Source of the DNA: Nonomuraea gerenzanensis
GTDB taxonomy: Bacteria > Actinomycetota > Actinomycetes > Streptosporangiales > Streptosporangiaceae
NCBI RefSeq assembly: GCF_020215645.1
Contig: NZ_CP084058.1
Span: 9,424,001-9,488,000 of the forward strand
DNA length: 64,000 nt
Reading direction: 5' to 3'
Shown here piece after piece: positions 1 through 7,968 of the stretch. Positions within the stretch are counted from its first letter, which is position 1. Each line of letters opens with the position of its first letter. The translations under genes were made by a program, and so were the position numbers. The notes under the pieces were generated by a model. It was not told the origin of the DNA, made no database searches, and worked only from the letters and a program-made list of their open reading frames with translations.

Positions 1-747
1 GGTGCTCTGCCGGTCGGTGTGCCGGGCGGAGACGACGCGCCTGCCGTCGGGCAGGGCGCCGTCGCGGGGGCCGGTGAGCCGGTGGTGGCCTGCCAGCAGG
101 TCCTCGGTCCGGCCCGCGACCTGCACGCGCGAGTCGACGAGCACGATCAGGTAGTCGCAGGTCCGCTCCAGGTCGGAGACCAGGTGGGAGGAGAGCACCA
201 CGCTGAGCCGGTGCTCGGCGGTGGCCTCCATCAGGCTCTGCAGGAACTCGCGGCGGGCCAGCGGATCGAGGGAGGCGACCGGCTCGTCCAGGATCAGCAG
301 CTCGGGCCGCTTGGCCAGGCCGAGGGTGAGGGCGAGCTGGGCGCGCTGGCCGCCGGACAGTCTGCCCGCGCGGTGGGCGGGGTCCAGGCCGAGCCGTGCC
401 AGCCGCCCCTGCGCCAGCGGGGCGTCCCAGCGCGGGTTGAGCCGGGCGCCCAGCCGCAGGTGCTCGGCGACGGTCAGGGCCGGGTAGACGGGGGTGTCCT
501 GGGCGACGAAGCCGACCCTGGCCAGTTGTGCGGGGCCGGCTGCGGGCCGGCCGCCCAGCACGCCGATGCCGCCGGTCGTGGGCTCCAGCAGGCCGGTGGC
601 CAGCTTGAGCAGCGTGGTCTTGCCTGCGCCGTTGGGGCCCACCAGGCCGACGACGTGGCCTCGGGGGATGTCGATGGTGCAGTCGCGCAACGCCCAGCGC
701 CTGCCGTACCGCTTGCCCAGTCCGTGTGCTTCTAAGACAGCACTCAC
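1..747 (-). CDS. ABC transporter ATP-binding protein (3' end beyond window)
   Basis: Cytoplasmic ATPase subunit of an ABC exporter; at least 249 codons are present and no stop is reached at the left edge. The GTG start at 745-747 follows a GGAGGA ribosome site. Visible motifs are Walker A GPNGAGKTT (Lys near residue 43), signature LSGGQ and Walker B LLILDEP. The C-terminal part (HLVSDLERTCDYLIVLVDSR, later SARHTDRQ) is the tail seen in actinobacterial transporters that usually sit beside a GntR/YtrA-type regulator and a permease, which would lie left of the window. The substrate cannot be told. Family call is secure; the role as an antibiotic or peptide exporter is inference. Confidence 0.9.
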   Translation of the reverse strand, partial: MSAVLEAHGLGKRYGRRWALRDCTIDIPRGHVVGLVGPNGAGKTTLLKLATGLLEPTTGGIGVLGGRPAAGPAQLARVGFVAQDTPVYPALTVAEHLRLGARLNPRWDAPLAQGRLARLGLDPAHRAGRLSGGQRAQLALTLGLAKRPELLILDEPVASLDPLARREFLQSLMEATAEHRLSVVLSSHLVSDLERTCDYLIVLVDSRVQVAGRTEDLLAGHHRLTGPRDGALPDGRRVVSARHTDRQST

Positions 748-766
748 GTCGTTCCTCCATTTATCT

Positions 767-780
767 AGTGTCCTAGCACT
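767..780. promoter_or_regulatory. Possible GntR/YtrA-type operator
   Basis: AGTG-N6-CACT inverted repeat with an internal CTAG (AGTGTCCTAGCACT), 20 nt upstream of the ABC transporter GTG and overlapping where its promoter should lie. YtrA-type GntR regulators bind similar AGTG...CACT elements, and the downstream protein is of the type they control. Short arms, so only a candidate. Confidence 0.3.
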
Positions 781-876
781 TTAGGAAGACAGATGTAGGG
801 AGACGGTAAAGAGCGAGGGGCAGCCGTCAGCGCGGCGGCGCGGGATCGCCGTCGCGTCACGTGAGCGATGGGAAGA

Positions 877-1239
877 TCAGGGCATGCGGGCGATGAGGGA
901 CTTGGGCGCGATACGGCGGTAGGCGTCGGACACGATCTCCGCCACCTCGTCCCAGTCGACATCCGGCACGTCGAGGTAGACGCCGAGCCAGCCGCGGTGC
1001 CCGACGTACGGCGGCCGGAAGAACCGCTCGGGGTCCTCCGAGACCAGCTCCTCCTGCGCGCCGGGAGGAGCGGCGCACCAGAACGCGAGCCGGTCGTCAT
1101 GGTGATGGTCGGCGAACATCACGAAGGTCTTCTTGCCCCTGACGAACCACGTCGGCTCCCCGTGCGAGAGCCGCTCGGTGGTCTCGGGCAACGCCAGGCA
1201 CAGGGCCCGCAGCCGCTCCAGCGCGTCCACGGGCGGCAC
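877..1239 (-). CDS. MmcQ/YjbR-family protein
   Basis: Small 120-residue protein of the MmcQ/YjbR fold (CyaY-like, proposed to bind DNA), with the family's N-terminal helix (LRALCLALPETTERLSHGEP), a W-F-V-R-G-K-K-TF strand and a C-terminal W-x-E/DEVAEIVSDAYRRIAPKSL helix. Its GTG start abuts the TGA of the upstream protease gene with no gap, so the two are probably co-transcribed. The biological role of this family is unknown; the fold assignment is by sequence pattern. Confidence 0.85.
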   Translation of the reverse strand: MPPVDALERLRALCLALPETTERLSHGEPTWFVRGKKTFVMFADHHHDDRLAFWCAAPPGAQEELVSEDPERFFRPPYVGHRGWLGVYLDVPDVDWDEVAEIVSDAYRRIAPKSLIARMP

Positions 1240-2547
1240 TCAGTTCGTCAGCGTGAGCGGGTTGACGAGGTCGGCGTAGACCAGCAGGCCCGCCATGATC
1301 ATCATGACGATCGCGATCGCGTACGTCAGCGGCAGCACCTTCGCGATGTCCACGTAGGCGGGCTCCGGCCGCTTCATGAGCCGGGCGTAGCCCCGCTTGA
1401 CGCCCTCCCACAGGCCGCCCGCGACGTGGCCGCCGTCCAGCGGCAGCAGCGGGATGAGGTTGAACATGCCGATCGCCAGGTTGAAGCCGGCCAGCAGGTT
1501 GACGAAGATGGCGATCTTCTTCTCGGTGGTCAGGGCGTCGGAGGCGAGGATCTCGCCGCCCATGCGGCCCGCGCCGACCACGCCGACCGGGCCCTCGGGG
1601 TCGCGCTCCTCGCCGGAGAAGGCGGCGTGCCAGACGCCGACCATCTTCTCCGGCAGGTTCAGCAGCGAGCTCGCCACCCTGCCCGTCAGCTCGCCCATGT
1701 AGCCGATGACCTGGCCGATGCTCTGCTGCTGCATCACCTCGGTGGGCAGCACACCGAGGAAGCCGACGTTCTTGTCGATCTTGTCAGGGTCCTGCAGGTT
1801 GGGGCGGTCCTGGGCGATGAGCGTGACGCTCAGCGTCTGCGGCTTGCCGTCGCGGACGATGCCGACCTGCACCGGGCCGGGACCGTGGGAGCGGATCAGC
1901 CGGGTGGCGTCCTCCCAGGAGCCGATCTTCTGGCCGTTGAAGCTGACGATGTGGTCGCCGGGCTTCATGCCCGCCTGCGCGGCCGGGGTGGGCTTGTCGG
2001 CCGCCGTGCACTGGGTGCGCTGCTCGGAGATCGGGATCACGCACGTGTTGGTGTCGGGCGAGACGATCGGCGCCCAGGTGGGCAGGCCGATGCCGACCAG
2101 CAGGATGGTGAAGAAGATGAAGGCGAGCACGAAGTTCATGGCCGGGCCGCCGGACATGATGATGACCTTCTGCCACCACTTCTTGCGGTAGAAGACGCGG
2201 TCCTCGTCGCCGGGGCGCACCTCTTCCTGGGCGGCGTCGCGGGCCGACTCGATCAGCCCCTGCCACGGGCCCGTCGCCGTGCTCCTGAGCCTGCCCGGCT
2301 CGTCGCCGGGGCGCGGCGGCAGCATGCCGATCATGCGGATGTAGCCGCCGAACGGGATCCACTTGATGCCGTACTCGGTCTCGCCCCTGCGCCGGGACCA
2401 CGCCGTGGAGCCGAAGCCCACCATGTACTGGGTCACCTTCACGCCGAAGAGCTTGGCCGGCACGAGGTGGCCCACCTCGTGCAGCGCGATGGAGACCATC
2501 AGGCCGAGAAGGAACAGGATGATCCCCACGACGTAGAGCCAGTTCAT
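1240..2547 (-). CDS. RseP/Rip1-like site-2 protease (M50 family)
   Basis: Integral-membrane zinc protease for regulated intramembrane proteolysis, typically of anti-sigma factors. The 435 residues show an N-terminal membrane helix carrying HEVGH (His23, Glu24, His27), a second hydrophobic segment around SGGPAMNFVLAF, a PDZ-like domain (about 185-270, with GMKPGDHIVSFNG), and the conserved LPLDGGH motif near residue 371 followed by a final membrane helix. Length matches Rip1/RseP. In many actinobacteria the orthologue sits between dxr and ispG; here the neighbours are a YjbR-like gene and a divergent response regulator, so this may be a paralogue. The start ATG is preceded by CTAGATGA-like sequence without a strong ribosome site. 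Confidence 0.93.
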   Translation of the reverse strand: MNWLYVVGIILFLLGLMVSIALHEVGHLVPAKLFGVKVTQYMVGFGSTAWSRRRGETEYGIKWIPFGGYIRMIGMLPPRPGDEPGRLRSTATGPWQGLIESARDAAQEEVRPGDEDRVFYRKKWWQKVIIMSGGPAMNFVLAFIFFTILLVGIGLPTWAPIVSPDTNTCVIPISEQRTQCTAADKPTPAAQAGMKPGDHIVSFNGQKIGSWEDATRLIRSHGPGPVQVGIVRDGKPQTLSVTLIAQDRPNLQDPDKIDKNVGFLGVLPTEVMQQQSIGQVIGYMGELTGRVASSLLNLPEKMVGVWHAAFSGEERDPEGPVGVVGAGRMGGEILASDALTTEKKIAIFVNLLAGFNLAIGMFNLIPLLPLDGGHVAGGLWEGVKRGYARLMKRPEPAYVDIAKVLPLTYAIAIVMMIMAGLLVYADLVNPLTLTN

Positions 2548-2698
2548 CTAGGCGCGCTCCCCGGCAGACGACAACAGACGAAAGGACCGACAGCCCCAGA
2601 GTAGTCGAACTCCCCACGGCTCATGGCGTACTGCTTTTCCTCGGCATTGACAGCTTGCGATCGCACGATCACTCTGGGAGACGACGGAGGGGGACGTC

Positions 2699-3295
2699 TT
2701 GATCCGCATACTGATCGCCGAACATGTGCCGTTGGTTCGCCGTGGTCTGCTGGCCACCCTTGGGGCCGAGCCCGACCTGCGGGTGGTGGCAGAGACCGGG
2801 CACGGGGAGGAGGTGGTGCGCGCCGCGTTGTCGTCCGAGGCCGACGTGGCCGTGCTGGACCTCGACCTGCCGGGGCCGCCGGTGACCGGCGAGCTGGCCG
2901 AGCGGGTGCCGCGGTGCCGGGTGCTGATCCTGTCGGCCGCACCCAATCCCGGGCAGGTGCGCGAGGCGCTGGCCGGGCCCGCGCTGGGGTTCATGAGCCT
3001 GTGCGTGCCGCCCGAGCGGCTGGCCGAGGGGGTGCGCCAGGTCGCGGCGGGGCGGCAGGCCATCGAGGCGGAGCTGGCCGTGGCCGCGCTGCAGTGCGCG
3101 TCCAACCCGCTGACCAGGCGGGAGCTGGACGTGCTGCGGATCGCGGCGGGCGGGGCCCGGTCGACGGAGATCGCCGACGAGCTGTTCCTGTCGGTGGGCA
3201 CGGTGCGCAACCACCTGTCGCGCATCATGTGCAAGACCGGCGCGCGCAACCGGCTGGACGCCGTGCGCATCGCCAGCGACTGCGGCTGGTTGTGA
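2699..3295 (+). CDS. NarL/LuxR-type response regulator with atypical receiver
   Basis: 198-residue regulator: receiver domain (1-125) and LuxR helix-turn-helix (about 136-190, LTRRELDVLRIAAGG, then STEIADELFLSVGTVRNHLS). The TTG start is chosen because GGAGGGGG lies 6 nt before it. The phospho-acceptor aspartate is present (Asp54 in VLDLDLPG), but the usual acidic pair is Glu8-His9 and the conserved receiver lysine position is Leu101 (GFMSLC instead of GYLLKD). No histidine kinase gene is adjacent. It may therefore work without phosphorylation, which is inference. A degenerate tandem repeat runs through its stop codon. Confidence 0.9.
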   Translation: MIRILIAEHVPLVRRGLLATLGAEPDLRVVAETGHGEEVVRAALSSEADVAVLDLDLPGPPVTGELAERVPRCRVLILSAAPNPGQVREALAGPALGFMSLCVPPERLAEGVRQVAAGRQAIEAELAVAALQCASNPLTRRELDVLRIAAGGARSTEIADELFLSVGTVRNHLSRIMCKTGARNRLDAVRIASDCGWL

Positions 3296-3365
3296 GGGGA
3301 CGCGGCGGCTACGGCTTGCGAGGGGGACCAGGCACGTACAGCTTGTGAGGGGACGAGGCGCGTAC
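3284..3365. repeat. Degenerate ~27-bp tandem repeat across the stop of the response regulator
   Basis: Three imperfect copies (about 3284-3312, 3313-3339, 3340-3365) with the shared core GGCTTG(T/C)GAGGGG-AC-AGGC-CGTAC. The first copy contains the TGA of the response regulator gene. See the finding on stop-spanning repeats. Confidence 0.7.
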
Positions 3366-3375
3366 GGTGACGGGA

Positions 3376-3403
3376 CCCGGAGGAGCCGCGCCGCTCCGCC
3401 GGG
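3376..3403. terminator. Bidirectional terminator hairpin
   Basis: CCCGGAGGAGC, six-nt loop, GCTCCGCCGGG: an 11-bp stem with one mismatch, between the convergent response regulator and phosphatase genes. No T-run, as is usual in high-GC actinobacteria. Confidence 0.65.
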
Positions 3404-3504
3404 GCCCGAACACCTAGAGGATCCCAGCCGGGCAGAGCCCGCTGCCAGTGACCGCCATCACGACCGGCCCGTGTGAAACGTCACGGGTGCGCGGGCGTGC
3501 GGCC

Positions 3505-4617
3505 TCACGGACGCCAGATGAGCACCAGCGCGCAGTCGTCGTTGTGACCGGAGGACATGGCGTTGACCAGCGCCCTGGCGCCGTCACGGAAGCCGGAGGG
3601 CAGCAGCCGCTCCGCCTCGCCGAGCAGCCGGTCGAGGCCGGCGTCGATGTCGCGCCCCGGCTGCTCGATCAGCCCGTCGGTGAACAGCAGCAGCGCGTCG
3701 CCCTTGCGCAGGGTGCCGCTGTCGGGCTCGCAGTGCAGGTCGGGCACCACGCCGAGGACCACGCCCTTGGCCGAGGCGACCTGCCAGTTGCCGGTGCCCG
3801 CGTCGAACTTGACCACCGGCGGATGCCCGGCCGAGGTGATCGTGTAGTCGCCCGTCGCCAGGTCCAGGCGTACGTGCACCGCGGTCACGAACCCCTCGTC
3901 GCCCCGCTGCCTGTGCAGGTAGGCGTTGCACGCGGGCAGGAAGTCCTCGACCGAGCCGAGCAGCCCGCCGAACGTGCCCGACAGCAGCAGCGCCCTGGTG
4001 CCCGCGTCGACGCCCTTGCCCGACACGTCGACCAGGGCGATCTCGACGGAGTCGCCGTCGCGCATGGACACCAGGAAGTCGCCGCCGAACGAGGAGCCGC
4101 CCGCCTGCTTGAGCACCACCTTGCCGCCCCAGTCCTTGGGCAGCGGGGGCAGCTCGCCCTGGCTCCTGAGCCGGTCGCGCAGCTCCAGCAGCATGGCGTC
4201 GCCGCGCAGCCCCTGCACGCCCAGCTTGCCCCTGGTGCGGGCCATGAGCACGGCCAGCACGGCGGTGAACGCGATGGTCACGGTCAGCCCCAGCCCGACC
4301 CGGCCCGCGCCGAGGTTGGCGGCCACGTACGCGAGCGCGGCCCCCACCCCGACGAGCAGCTTGACCAGGCTGGCCAGCCTGAGCTGGAGCCCGCCGACGA
4401 GGGTGACCAGGATGAGCAGGGACGGCGAGAACCACTCGTTGGAGACCTCGGCGGCCAGGAATCCGATGACGAGCGCCACCACGACCAGCGCGGCGAGCAG
4501 GTTGCGGTCGCGGGACAGCACCCGCCGGACCAGGCGCACGACAGGCACCAGACCCGGCACCCGTACCAGGGCCGCACGGACCCGTGGCGGAATGAGCGGC
4601 GCCGGACGGGAACTCAT
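3505..4617 (-). CDS. Membrane-anchored SpoIIE/PP2C-type phosphatase
   Basis: 370-residue protein with several membrane segments in the first ~130 residues (for example LLAALVVVALVIGFLAAEV and TVTIAFTAVLAVLMA) and a C-terminal SpoIIE-type serine phosphatase domain (about 145-370) with GGDFL, VDVSGKGVDAG, LLLFTDGLIE and a closing HNDDCALVLI, which supply the metal-binding aspartates. Such proteins dephosphorylate anti-anti-sigma factors, but no anti-sigma or STAS gene is nearby, so the partner is unknown. ATG at 4617 is preferred to an upstream GTG at 4662, which would add 15 residues of unconserved look. Confidence 0.88.
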   Translation of the reverse strand: MSSRPAPLIPPRVRAALVRVPGLVPVVRLVRRVLSRDRNLLAALVVVALVIGFLAAEVSNEWFSPSLLILVTLVGGLQLRLASLVKLLVGVGAALAYVAANLGAGRVGLGLTVTIAFTAVLAVLMARTRGKLGVQGLRGDAMLLELRDRLRSQGELPPLPKDWGGKVVLKQAGGSSFGGDFLVSMRDGDSVEIALVDVSGKGVDAGTRALLLSGTFGGLLGSVEDFLPACNAYLHRQRGDEGFVTAVHVRLDLATGDYTITSAGHPPVVKFDAGTGNWQVASAKGVVLGVVPDLHCEPDSGTLRKGDALLLFTDGLIEQPGRDIDAGLDRLLGEAERLLPSGFRDGARALVNAMSSGHNDDCALVLIWRP

Positions 4618-4690
4618 GATGCGCCTGACTGTATCGGTCTGACCCGTGTTTGGGCAGCCCACTTGACCAACGCCTTGATCATTAAGGGCG

Positions 4691-4696
4691 TATATT
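4691..4696 (+). promoter_or_regulatory. Possible -10 element (TATATT)
   Basis: TATATT lies 39 nt before the Eis-like start in an unusually AT-rich patch. A TTGACC at 4663-4668 is 22 nt away, too far for a standard -35, so the assignment is weak. Confidence 0.3.
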
Positions 4697-4735
4697 AGGT
4701 GGCCGTCCCCCTTTGCCCGCTCCTACCTTGGACGG

Positions 4736-5965
4736 ATGACGTATCCCATCCGCCCGATTGACGAGCCCGAGTGGCCGGCCTTCTCCAGGGTGAACGAAGA
4801 GGCGTTCGGCTGGACCCCGCACCCCAAGCAGGTCGAGAGGTTCAAGGCCCAGACCGAGTTCGACCGGACCCTCGCCGCCTTCGACGGCGAGCAGATCGTG
4901 GGAGTCACCGGCGTCTTCAGCCTCACCATGACGGTGCCCGGCGGGCAGCTCCCCGTCGCCGGCGTGACCGCCGTGAGCGTGCTGGCCTCCCACCGGCGCC
5001 GCGGCGTGCTGTCCTCGCTGATGCGCAGGCAACTCGCCGACATCCGCGAGCGCGGCGAGTCCGTGGCCGCGCTCTACGCCTCCGAGGCGCTCATCTACGG
5101 CCGGTACGGGTACGGCAGGGCGGCCGGTGAGCTGTCGTTCACCATCGACAGCCACCGTTCCGCGTTCGTCCCGGGCGCGCCGCAGGACCCCGCGCTCCGG
5201 CTCAGGGTCGCCAAGCCCGCCGACGTCCGCGGCGAGCTGGAGAAGGTGTTCGCCACCGTCGTCACGCGTCGGCCCGGCCAGTACGAGCGCGTCGAGCAGA
5301 CCTGGACCGCCGTGCTGGCCGACGAGGAGTACGACCAGCACGGCGCGGGCTCGCTGCGCTCGGTCCTGGCCGAGGACGACGGCGGGGTGCGCGGTTACGC
5401 CCTGTTCCGCATCAAGTCGTCCTGGGACGAGGCCGGCGTGCCGAACGGGACGCTGAAGCTGCACGAGCTGGAGGCCACCGACCCGGCCGCCTACGCCCTG
5501 CTGTGGCGCAGCGTGCTGGACCGCGACCTCGTCACCAAGGTCGAGGCGGGCGGCCGGCCGATGGACGACCCGCTGCTCGCGCTGATCGCCGACCAGCGCC
5601 AGCTGCGCCCGCGGTGGTCAGACGAGCTGTGGGTACGCCTGGTCGAGGTGGACCGGGCGCTGACCGGACGCTCGTACGCGGCGCCCGTCGACACGGTGAT
5701 CGAGGTCGAGGACGACGTGTGCCCGTGGAACGCCCGCCGCTGGCGGCTCACCGCCGACCTGACGGGTGCCGAGTGCAAGCCGGTGGAGGAGGAGCCGGAC
5801 GTGACGCTGCCGGTGGCCGCGCTCGGCTCGGCCTACCTCGGTGACGGGACGCTGGGCGAGCGGCTCGACGCGGGGCTGCTGCGCGAGCACTCAGCCGGTG
5901 CCGTGCGCAAGCTGGCCACCGCCATGTCGTGGAGCCCGAAGCCGTGGGCCGGCCTGACGTTCTGA
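4736..5965 (+). CDS. Eis-like GNAT acetyltransferase
   Basis: 409 residues, the length of mycobacterial Eis (tandem GNAT domains plus a sterol-carrier-like C-terminal domain). The acetyl-CoA loop reads VSVLASHRRRGVLSSLM; the motif YGRYGYG contains the tyrosine position used as general acid in Eis, and the protein ends in Phe409, matching the C-terminal phenylalanine carboxylate used as general base. In mycobacteria Eis acetylates amines, including aminoglycosides, at several positions; the substrate here is unknown. ATG follows CCTTGGACGG. Free-standing gene, divergent from the phosphatase. Confidence 0.88.
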   Translation: MTYPIRPIDEPEWPAFSRVNEEAFGWTPHPKQVERFKAQTEFDRTLAAFDGEQIVGVTGVFSLTMTVPGGQLPVAGVTAVSVLASHRRRGVLSSLMRRQLADIRERGESVAALYASEALIYGRYGYGRAAGELSFTIDSHRSAFVPGAPQDPALRLRVAKPADVRGELEKVFATVVTRRPGQYERVEQTWTAVLADEEYDQHGAGSLRSVLAEDDGGVRGYALFRIKSSWDEAGVPNGTLKLHELEATDPAAYALLWRSVLDRDLVTKVEAGGRPMDDPLLALIADQRQLRPRWSDELWVRLVEVDRALTGRSYAAPVDTVIEVEDDVCPWNARRWRLTADLTGAECKPVEEEPDVTLPVAALGSAYLGDGTLGERLDAGLLREHSAGAVRKLATAMSWSPKPWAGLTF

Positions 5966-5967
5966 CG

Positions 5968-5980
5968 TAGGGTCGACGGT
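5968..5980 (+). promoter_or_regulatory. Leaderless-type -10 (TAGGGT) before the 48-aa gene
   Basis: TAGGGT at 5968-5973 followed by 7 nt and ATG, the spacing expected when transcription starts at the start codon. Confidence 0.45.
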
Positions 5981-6127
5981 ATGGCGCTGCAGAGCTTGCA
6001 GATCACGGCGGTCGTCGCCATGCGCGCCCGCGACGTGTCGCGACCGTCGAAGGAGCAGCAGGAGGCCGCCGACCGGCGGCCCCTGCGCGATGAGATGCCC
6101 AGGCGCGACCCCAAGCGCAAGGGCTGA
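5981..6127 (+). CDS. Small 48-residue basic protein of unknown function
   Basis: Short open frame with high third-position GC. It begins MALQSLQITAVVAMRARDVS, continues with a Glu/Gln/Arg-rich middle and ends PRRDPKRKG. It has no ribosome site, but a TAGGGT hexamer exactly 7 nt before the ATG fits a leaderless start, and a strong terminator follows 15 nt after its stop. No membrane segment. The charged C-terminus could bind nucleic acid, which is speculation. It sits between the Eis-like gene and rpiB and overlaps no other real gene. I do not recognise the family. Confidence 0.55.
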   Translation: MALQSLQITAVVAMRARDVSRPSKEQQEAADRRPLRDEMPRRDPKRKG

Positions 6128-6141
6128 ACCGGCACGTCGCC

Positions 6142-6169
6142 GCCCGCCCCTGCCAAGGGGAGGGCGGGC
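6142..6169. terminator. Bidirectional terminator
   Basis: GCCCGCCC ... GGGCGGGC, 8-bp perfect stem with a nested CCCCT/AGGGG hairpin inside, between the convergent 48-aa gene and rpiB. Confidence 0.65.
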
Positions 6170-6176
6170 GTGGCGG

Positions 6177-6644
6177 TCACGGCAGCGAGGGCAGCTGGCC
6201 GATCGTCTCGTAGGTGGTCAGCTGGGCGATCCGCCTGCTGTGCCGCTCGCTCCCGGAGAACGACGTGCCGAGGAACACCTCCACGAACCGGGTGGCCTCG
6301 TCGAGGGAGTGCATGCGGGCGCCGACGCTGACGACGTTGGCGTTGTTGTGCTCGCGGGCCAGGCTGGCGGTCTCCTCGCTCCACGCCAGGGCGGAGCGGA
6401 TGCCGCGCACCTTGTTGGCGGCGATCTGCTCGCCGTTGCCCGAACCGCCGATGACCACCCCCAGGCTGCCGGGGTCGCCGGCGACGCCTTCGGCCGCTCT
6501 CAGGACGAACGCGGGATAGTCGTCCTCGGCGTCGTAGACGAAGGGACCGCAGTCGGTCACCTCGTGCCCGTGGTCCTTCAGCCAGGACACCAGGTGGTTC
6601 TTGAGCTCATAGCCGGCATGGTCGGCACCGATGTAGACACGCAC
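6177..6644 (-). CDS. rpiB: Ribose-5-phosphate isomerase B
   Basis: 155-residue RpiB/LacAB-family enzyme interconverting ribose-5-phosphate and ribulose-5-phosphate in the pentose phosphate pathway. It opens VRVYIGADHAGYELK and carries SGNGEQIAANKVRGIRSAL and EHNNANVVSVGARM. The GNGEQ glutamate is the catalytic base in mycobacterial-type RpiB, replacing the cysteine of the E. coli enzyme, so this is the actinobacterial type. The GTG at 6642-6644 is chosen because the ADHAGY motif begins six residues later. It is divergent from def. Confidence 0.95.
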   Translation of the reverse strand: MRVYIGADHAGYELKNHLVSWLKDHGHEVTDCGPFVYDAEDDYPAFVLRAAEGVAGDPGSLGVVIGGSGNGEQIAANKVRGIRSALAWSEETASLAREHNNANVVSVGARMHSLDEATRFVEVFLGTSFSGSERHSRRIAQLTTYETIGQLPSLP

Positions 6645-6738
6645 CCGTCCAGTCTTCCACAGCCCCGCCGATCGGGCTCGCCCGCTAGAGTAAGGACCGC
6701 ACCGCAGCCCAGTCCTTACACCGCGAAAGCAGAGAGCC

Positions 6739-7224
6739 ATGCGAGAGATCCGCGTCATCGGCGATCCCGTCCTGCGCACGCCCGCCGAGCCCGTGACGGA
6801 CTTCGACAGGGAGCTGCGCCGCCTGATCGAGGAGATGTTCCAGGCCATGTACGCGGTCAACGGCGTCGGTCTCGCGGGCCCGCAGATCGGCGTGTCGCGC
6901 AGGCTGTTCGTCTACGACATCGCCGGGCGCAAGGGCCACGTGATCAACCCGGTGCTCACCGTGGACGACCTCGAGGACGTGCTCGACGAGGAGGGCTGCC
7001 TGTCCGTGCCCGACCGCCGCACCCGCCAGCCGATCTACGCCACGGTCGCCCGCGCCGCCGGTGTCACCGTCGAGGGCCTGGACCGGCTGCAGCGGCCCGT
7101 GCGCGTCAAGGCCCGCGGCTCGCTGGCGCGCTGCTTCCAGCACGAGACCGAGCACCTCGACGGCAAGCTGTACGTCGATCGCCTGCCGCGAAACGAGGCC
7201 CGGGAGATCATGCTCAAGGCGTAG
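6739..7224 (+). CDS. def: Peptide deformylase
   Basis: 161-residue metalloenzyme that removes the formyl group from nascent proteins. All three motifs are present: GVGLAGPQIG (motif 1), EGCLSVP with the metal-binding cysteine (motif 2), and HETEHLDG (motif 3). The last is normally HExDH; here the aspartate is glutamate, while both histidines and the catalytic glutamate remain. A CTAGAGT element lies about 50 nt upstream. The next gene (SDR) follows after 9 nt. The C-terminus is short, as in type III-like actinobacterial paralogues, so a second main deformylase may exist elsewhere (inference). Confidence 0.93.
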   Translation: MREIRVIGDPVLRTPAEPVTDFDRELRRLIEEMFQAMYAVNGVGLAGPQIGVSRRLFVYDIAGRKGHVINPVLTVDDLEDVLDEEGCLSVPDRRTRQPIYATVARAAGVTVEGLDRLQRPVRVKARGSLARCFQHETEHLDGKLYVDRLPRNEAREIMLKA

Positions 7225-7233
7225 CTTGACGGC
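7222..7233 (+). promoter_or_regulatory. Leaderless-type -10 (TAGCTT) overlapping the def stop codon
   Basis: TAGCTT at 7222-7227 begins with the def TAG stop and lies 6 nt before the SDR ATG, so the SDR may have its own leaderless start as well as read-through from def. Confidence 0.35.
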
Positions 7234-7965
7234 ATGAGCGTACTTTCCGGAAAGGGCGCAGTGGTTACCGGAGGCTCCCGGGGCATCGGCAAGGCCATCG
7301 TGGAGCGACTGACCAGCGACGGAGCGGAAGTCGTCTTCTGTTACCAGAGCTCGGCGGAGGCCGCCGAGCAGGTGGCCAAGGAGACCGGCGCGCACGCCGT
7401 ACGCGCGGATCTCGGCAGCAGGGAAGATCTGCGGCGGCTGTTCGCGGAGGCGGAGGCGCGGCTGCCCGGGGTGGACATCCTGGTCAACAACGCCGCCACC
7501 AACGAGTCCAAGAAGCTCATGACCGACATCACCGACGAGGAGTACGAGCGGGTGTTCGCGGTGAACACCCGGGCCGTCTTCCTGGCCATCCAGTGGGCCG
7601 GGCGGGTGATGCGCGACGGCGGGCGCATCGTCAACCTCTCCTCGCTCAACACGCAGGTGCCCGCGCCGACGCTGGCGCTCTACTGCGGCAGCAAGGGCGC
7701 GATGGAGCAGTTCACCAAGGTGGCGGCGCGGGAGCTGGGGCCGCGCGGGATCACGGTCAACACCGTGTCGTCGGGGGCCACCGAGACCGACATGCTGCGG
7801 GAGGCCAACTCGCCCGAGACGCTGGCGCAGCTGCCCACCCTGACCGCGTTGCAGCGGCTGGGCAGGCCCGACGACCTCGCGGCGGTGGTCGCGTTCCTCG
7901 CCGGGCCCGACGGGCGGTGGGTCACCGGGCAGAACGTGCTGGCGACCGGCGGCCTGTTCCTCTGA
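7234..7965 (+). CDS. SDR-family oxidoreductase (classical, FabG-like)
   Basis: 243-residue short-chain dehydrogenase. The Rossmann motif TGGSRGIG is at about 12-19, NNAAT stands where NNAG is usual, and the active site is Ser in VNLSSLNT with Tyr-x3-Lys (YCGSK). The end VTGQNVLATGGLFL is the usual FabG-like C-terminus. NAD(P)(H)-dependent; substrate unknown. It follows def closely and ends 4 nt before a large terminator shared with the convergent aldehyde dehydrogenase. Confidence 0.88.
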   Translation: MSVLSGKGAVVTGGSRGIGKAIVERLTSDGAEVVFCYQSSAEAAEQVAKETGAHAVRADLGSREDLRRLFAEAEARLPGVDILVNNAATNESKKLMTDITDEEYERVFAVNTRAVFLAIQWAGRVMRDGGRIVNLSSLNTQVPAPTLALYCGSKGAMEQFTKVAARELGPRGITVNTVSSGATETDMLREANSPETLAQLPTLTALQRLGRPDDLAAVVAFLAGPDGRWVTGQNVLATGGLFL

Positions 7966-7968
7966 AGC

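Noticed and set aside
868..2604. 578-codon plus-strand frame opposite the site-2 protease
   Set aside because: His/Asp/Arg/Val-rich shadow of the protease frame caused by high GC3; no recognisable domain, while the minus strand carries HEVGH and LDGGH.
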